A DNA stretch of 8,710 nt from an uncultured Clostridia bacterium (GTDB lineage: Bacteria > Bacillota > Clostridia > TANB77 > CAG-508): the NCBI GenBank assembly GCA_944388615.1, contig CALXJL010000063.1, forward strand, positions 1 through 8,710, read 5' to 3'. The position numbers and the translations under genes were made by a program. The notes beneath the pieces were generated by a model. The model was given only the letters and a program-made list of their open reading frames with translations, ran no database searches and was not told where the DNA came from. Below are positions 5,935 to 8,710 of this stretch, piece by piece (within the stretch, counting starts at the first letter, position 1; each line of letters begins with the position of its first letter).

Positions 5935-6867
5935 TTATGCTTTATTGCAAGATCCAAAAACATCATTTATTTTATGAGATACAGTATTTTTTACTGCTTC
6001 TCTTGCAGGTGTTAAATATTTTCTTGGGTCAAATACTGATGGTTCTTCTGCAAATACTTTTCTTATTTGTGCTGTCATAGCTAATCTTAAATCTGTATCT
6101 ACATTTATTTTAGATACTCCATTTTGGCTTGCTTGTTTTAACATTTCATCTGGTACACCTTTTGCTCCTGGTATATTTCCTCCATATTCATTACACATAT
6201 TTACAAGTTCTGGTATTACAGTTGATGCACCATGTAAAACTATAGGTGTATTTGGTAATTTTTCTTTTATTTTTGCTAATATATCAAATCTAAGTTTTGC
6301 TTCTCCTTTAAATTTATACGCTCCATGACTTGTTCCTATTGCTATTGCTAAAGAATCACAACCTGTTCTTCTTACAAATTCTTCTGCCTCATCAGGATCT
6401 GTATACATTGCATCTTTTGCATCTACATTTACATCATCTTCTACTCCTGCTAATTTACCAAGTTCAGCTTCTACCACTACACCATGAGCATGTGCATAAT
6501 CAACTACTTTTTTAGTTAATTCTACATTCTCTTCAAAACTATATTTTGATCCATCTATCATAACTGATGTAAAACCTGCATCAACACACATTTTACATGT
6601 TTCAAAATCTGGTCCATGATCTAAATGTAGTGCTACTGGAATATCTGGATGTTCTTCTATTGCAGCTTCTACCATTTTCATTAAATAATTAATTCTCGCA
6701 TATTTTATTGCACTTGAAGATGCTTGTAATATAACTGGTGATTTACTTTCTGCTGCAGCATCTACAATTCCTTGTATTATTTCCATATTATTTACATTAA
6801 ATGCTCCTATTGCAAATTTTTGCTCCATTGATTTTTTAAACATTTCTGTTGTTGTTACTAATGCCAT
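5935..6867 (-). CDS. fba: Class II (zinc) fructose-1,6-bisphosphate aldolase
   Basis: Catalyses cleavage of fructose 1,6-bisphosphate to dihydroxyacetone phosphate and glyceraldehyde 3-phosphate in glycolysis, and the reverse in gluconeogenesis; cytoplasmic. Numbered from MALVTTTEMF, the class II signature is complete. HLDHG (81-85) holds the catalytic Asp83 and zinc ligand His84; EAELG lies at 133-137; zinc ligands are His181 in GTSHG and His212 in LHGAS; NVDTDLR (255-261) contacts phosphate. GAFNVNNMEI near the start and a complete C-terminus give 310 residues, the family norm. I chose the ATG at 6865-6867 because the family begins MALVT. An ATG two codons upstream (6871-6873) and a GTG next to it are alternatives, and the AAAGGA at 6879-6884 sits about 5 bases before that upstream ATG, so MDMALVT is nearly as likely. 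A promoter lies upstream. It is a single enzyme gene with no other glycolytic neighbours. Confidence 0.97.
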   Translation of the reverse strand: MALVTTTEMFKKSMEQKFAIGAFNVNNMEIIQGIVDAAAESKSPVILQASSSAIKYARINYLMKMVEAAIEEHPDIPVALHLDHGPDFETCKMCVDAGFTSVMIDGSKYSFEENVELTKKVVDYAHAHGVVVEAELGKLAGVEDDVNVDAKDAMYTDPDEAEEFVRRTGCDSLAIAIGTSHGAYKFKGEAKLRFDILAKIKEKLPNTPIVLHGASTVIPELVNMCNEYGGNIPGAKGVPDEMLKQASQNGVSKINVDTDLRLAMTAQIRKVFAEEPSVFDPRKYLTPAREAVKNTVSHKINDVFGSCNKA

Positions 6868-6900
6868 ATCCATCACAATCCTTTCAAAAAATATATCATC

Positions 6901-6929
6901 ATTTTATTTCCAAATTTATAAATTGTCAA
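6901..6929 (-). promoter_or_regulatory. Near-consensus sigma-A promoter of the aldolase gene
   Basis: On the minus strand a perfect TTGACA (6924-6929) is followed by 17 bases and TAAAAT (6901-6906). It lies upstream of the aldolase ribosome binding site, giving a leader of roughly 25-30 bases. This is the strongest promoter match in the window and fits a highly expressed glycolytic gene. I see no clear terminator between the upstream 6955-7857 gene and this promoter. Confidence 0.78.
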
Positions 6930-6954
6930 GACATAATAAGAAAGGGATCTATTG

Positions 6955-7857
6955 TTATGAATAATTTAGTATCGTTTCCATACAATATTTATATTTTATA
7001 TAAAATAACTCTTTATCTTTAGATTGTACACTTTTCTTTAATTCTTCTAATAAAATATATCCTGTATTATCATTTTTATTTTCATCATACATTTTTGTAT
7101 AATAATTTATTGCTCCATCTAATTGAATTGGTATATCGTCCCATTTATCTTCTTCAACTAAAACATATGAATTTATTATAAGAGATTTTACATATTGTAT
7201 ATTTGCTGAACCTGCACCAGATATTTTTTCAATAAATATTGGTAACATATTATACATTGAAGCTAAGTTTTTCATTGAATTTATTTTATCTTCATTTTTT
7301 ATATTTATTATTACTGTATCAAATAAATTTCCGAATTTTAATATATCATCACCATTTATTTCTTTAGAATATAAATCTTCTACAATTGTACTCCATGATA
7401 AATACATTATTTCTATGTCCTTTTTTAAAGTTTTCCAATCTATGTTATTATCTTGATTTCCATTTAATATTGTATTTGGTGCCATACTCATTAATGTGCT
7501 ATTATTAGATTGAGTATTTGTATTTCCTTCTCTACCACTAGATGTAGTATTTGATGATGTATTATTATCGCTTGTAGTATTAGTACTTTGATCATATGAT
7601 TGACTAGATTCATTTGAATTTTGATCTTGTTTATTATTCTGGTTTGATTCTATAACTTTATAATTACTAAAAGTTATATTATTCATTAAATTTAACATAG
7701 ATACGATTTCTTTATCCATATATTTCATTTCTTGCATAATTTTTTCTTTCATTTTATCTCCACTATCATCATTACCTTTTCCTATTATTCTCACTCCTAT
7801 TGCTAGAATTAAAATAATAATTGCTATAACAATAACAATTTTTAATATTTTTTTCAT
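6955..7857 (-). CDS. Membrane-anchored protein with Ser/Asn/Thr-rich linker, function unknown
   Basis: A 300-residue protein that I do not recognise. Residues 3-24 form one strong hydrophobic segment after MKK, with no lipobox Cys. A signal anchor with the rest outside the cell is most likely. Residues 30-70 are a charged helical stretch (KMKEKIMQEMKYMDKEIVSM). Residues 71-140 are low complexity, rich in Asn, Ser, Thr and Gln, with few hydrophobics, which suggests a flexible extracellular spacer. Residues 141-300 form a helical domain of Leu/Ile/Tyr-rich repeats with an acidic character (WKTLKKDIEIMYLSWSTIVE, IPIQLDGAINYYTKMYDENK), reminiscent of helical-repeat folds but with no recognisable motif. 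The ATG at 7855-7857 follows AAGGGAG (7864-7870) by 6 bases. It diverges from the 7987-8277 gene and lies upstream of aldolase, which has its own promoter, so no functional link is implied. Confidence 0.75.
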   Translation of the reverse strand: MKKILKIVIVIAIIILILAIGVRIIGKGNDDSGDKMKEKIMQEMKYMDKEIVSMLNLMNNITFSNYKVIESNQNNKQDQNSNESSQSYDQSTNTTSDNNTSSNTTSSGREGNTNTQSNNSTLMSMAPNTILNGNQDNNIDWKTLKKDIEIMYLSWSTIVEDLYSKEINGDDILKFGNLFDTVIINIKNEDKINSMKNLASMYNMLPIFIEKISGAGSANIQYVKSLIINSYVLVEEDKWDDIPIQLDGAINYYTKMYDENKNDNTGYILLEELKKSVQSKDKELFYIKYKYCMETILNYS

Positions 7858-7986
7858 AAATAACTCCCTTCATTAATATGTACTTTTTAAAAGTATTTCC
7901 ATTTTTTCTTAATATATTCGGAATATATTTTGCTTTTATTGTAATACTATTATTAAAGTTTTTATTTTTTAAGGAGCTGAAGAAGA
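7858..7986. promoter_or_regulatory. Divergent intergenic region with two inverted repeats
   Basis: This region separates divergent genes and must hold both promoters, but no -35/-10 pair is convincing in such AT-rich sequence. It contains a perfect 9-1-9 dyad at 7911-7929 (AATATATTC, G, GAATATATT) and a smaller 7-1-7 dyad at 7881-7895 (TACTTTT, T, AAAAGTA). The first could be a repressor operator. The second, being only A/T with one G/C pair, may be chance. Confidence 0.4.
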
Positions 7987-8277
7987 TTGGAAACAATAGT
8001 AAGTCTATATAGTAATACGAAAGGTGAAATATTAAGATTTCTTACAGAATTTCATGATGCCGATTTTTCAGACTCTATTTCTTGCGATACTCTTGAATGG
8101 AACTTTAATTATTCAAATCCTATCGAAATGGTAGATATAATTGGTTCGTTTATTGAAAATAATGATTCTTTTGATTTAAATATGTGGGTTAGTTTGGATA
8201 AAGGTGTTTTTATTCATGTTACTGATGAAAATGCTGATGATTTAATAAGATATTTATATGAACGATTTCCATATTAA
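7987..8277 (+). CDS. Small acidic conserved-looking protein, function unknown, TTG start
   Basis: The only plus-strand gene here, 96 residues. The start is TTG at 7987-7989, ten bases after a good AAGGAG (7971-7976). The next in-frame ATG is about 47 codons in and would remove half the protein. The product is soluble, acidic and without membrane segments. Residues 10-22 (TKGEILRFLTEFH) are a likely helix; then comes a mixed alpha/beta region with DTLEWNFNYSNPIEMVDIIG (34-53), strands around MWVSLDKGVFIHVTD (66-80) and a C-terminal helix DDLIRYLYERF. That alternation suggests a small alpha/beta fold. No catalytic motif is visible and I cannot name a family. It ends against a shared bidirectional terminator with the convergent surface-protein gene. 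Real coding is supported by the ribosome binding site, the terminator and non-hydrophobic, balanced composition. Confidence 0.78.
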   Translation: METIVSLYSNTKGEILRFLTEFHDADFSDSISCDTLEWNFNYSNPIEMVDIIGSFIENNDSFDLNMWVSLDKGVFIHVTDENADDLIRYLYERFPY

Positions 8278-8318
8278 AAAATCCAATAGTAGAGCATTTT
8301 ACTCACTATTGGATTTTT
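8277..8318. terminator. Bidirectional terminator between convergent genes
   Basis: The hairpin pairs AAAAATCCAATAGT (8277-8290) with ACTATTGGATTTTT (8305-8318), plus an inner GAG/CTC after one bulged A, around loop CATTTTA. The first base overlaps the TAA of the 7987-8277 gene and the right side lies 10 bases beyond the stop of the 8329-8710 gene. T runs flank the stem on both strands, so it can end both transcripts. Confidence 0.88.
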
Positions 8319-8328
8319 GTTATTTTTA

Positions 8329-8710
8329 TTAATTTATTTTTGTTTTCTTTTTTCTAACAATATATACAACTATATTTGCAATAAGTACAACAGCTATAAT
8401 TATTCCTGCTACTATTGGAATTATATCTCCAGTTTTTACTATTGGTTCTTCTTTTCCTTCATCCTTTCCATCATCTTGTGGTATTTTATCTGCTGTTGAA
8501 TATGTTAATGTTCCTGTTTCTTCAAATAAATCTTCTACTGATCCATAATCTCTTCCACCATTTTCATTTGTTATATAATTTGGTGTTTCCGGTTCTGTCT
8601 GTGGGTCATCCCCATCATCAGTATTACCATTTCCTCCTGTAGTTGCACTTGTTATATTTATATTCACAGAAACTTTTCCTGCATTTATATCTGTTTCTCC
8701 ATCTGTAAAA
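8329..8710 (-). CDS. C-terminal end of a surface protein with sorting-signal-like tail (5' end off window)
   Basis: The frame is open from the right edge (reading FTDGETDINAGKVSVNINIT) to the TAA at 8329-8331, so only the last 126 or so residues are seen; the internal GTG at 8665-8667 is not the start. The visible part begins with the end of a beta-rich domain (KVSVNINIT). It is followed by a Gly/Asp/Pro/Glu/Thr-rich wall-spanning-type linker (NGNTDDGDDPQTEPETPN) and an acidic segment. The end reads IVKTGD, a hydrophobic helix of about 22 residues (IIPIVAGIIIAVVLIANIVVY) and RKKKTKIN. This three-part layout is that of a sortase cell-wall sorting signal, with VKTGD in place of LPXTG. Sortase use is inference; the tail could simply be a membrane anchor. 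The gene's own stop is followed by the shared terminator. The nature of the N-terminal domains cannot be judged here. Confidence 0.75.
   Translation of the reverse strand, partial: FTDGETDINAGKVSVNINITSATTGGNGNTDDGDDPQTEPETPNYITNENGGRDYGSVEDLFEETGTLTYSTADKIPQDDGKDEGKEEPIVKTGDIIPIVAGIIIAVVLIANIVVYIVRKKKTKIN

Noticed and set aside
7772..7996. Minus-strand open frame of 74 codons spanning the divergent intergenic region.
   Set aside because: It overlaps the start of the 300-residue gene in another frame and the ribosome binding site of the plus-strand gene, with Lys/Asn/Ile composition typical of non-coding A/T sequence.
1..8710. Possible reassignment of TGA, because no gene here stops at TGA.
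   Set aside because: All frames read cleanly with the standard bacterial code, tryptophan is encoded by TGG, no in-frame TGA needs reading through, and eleven genes are too few. AT-rich genomes favour TAA anyway.

Overview
The window is very AT-rich and encodes a low-GC Bacillota. A clostridial or related gut-type Firmicute is my inference from codon use, strong AAGGAGG-type ribosome binding sites, a class II fructose-bisphosphate aldolase with clostridial wording, and a CpaB/CpaE/CpaF-type gene set without outer-membrane parts. Nothing here identifies a species. All visible stop codons are TAA or TAG.

Nearly everything is on the minus strand, so transcription runs from right to left. At the right edge (8329-8710) is the C-terminal end of a surface protein with a sorting-signal-like tail. 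It converges on a small plus-strand gene of unknown function (7987-8277), and the two share a bidirectional hairpin terminator. That small gene diverges from a membrane-anchored protein of unknown function (6955-7857) across a 129-base intergenic region holding two dyads. Next come class II aldolase (5935-6867, with a near-consensus promoter), a long hairpin, smpB (5394-5834), and a small secreted/membrane gene that needs a one-base frameshift to read through (5099-5357). After a terminator comes a 147-residue secreted, membrane-anchored protein with a LEA-like helix and a calcium-loop-like motif (4495-4938). After another terminator comes a 138-residue membrane protein with a Cys/His/Asn-rich tail (3961-4377), followed by a third terminator.

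The left 3.8 kb is one operon behind its own promoter: a CpaB/SAF-domain membrane protein, two consecutive MinD/CpaE-like proteins whose P-loops are degenerate, and a CpaF/TadA-type secretion ATPase that runs off the left edge. The genes are 22-35 bases apart and each has its own ribosome binding site. The set looks like the assembly-motor front end of a Tad/type IV-pilus-like machine. Three things are unusual: the ATPase begins with a membrane segment, the MinD-like protein is duplicated and apparently inactive as an ATPase, and the ATPase frame is broken by one extra base inside its Walker A motif.

Two genes in 8.7 kb (the CpaF-like ATPase and the small gene after smpB) are each split by one extra base, with intact family-like or membrane-segment sequence in the next frame. 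Sequencing or assembly error is the simplest explanation, but neither case can be settled from the sequence alone.
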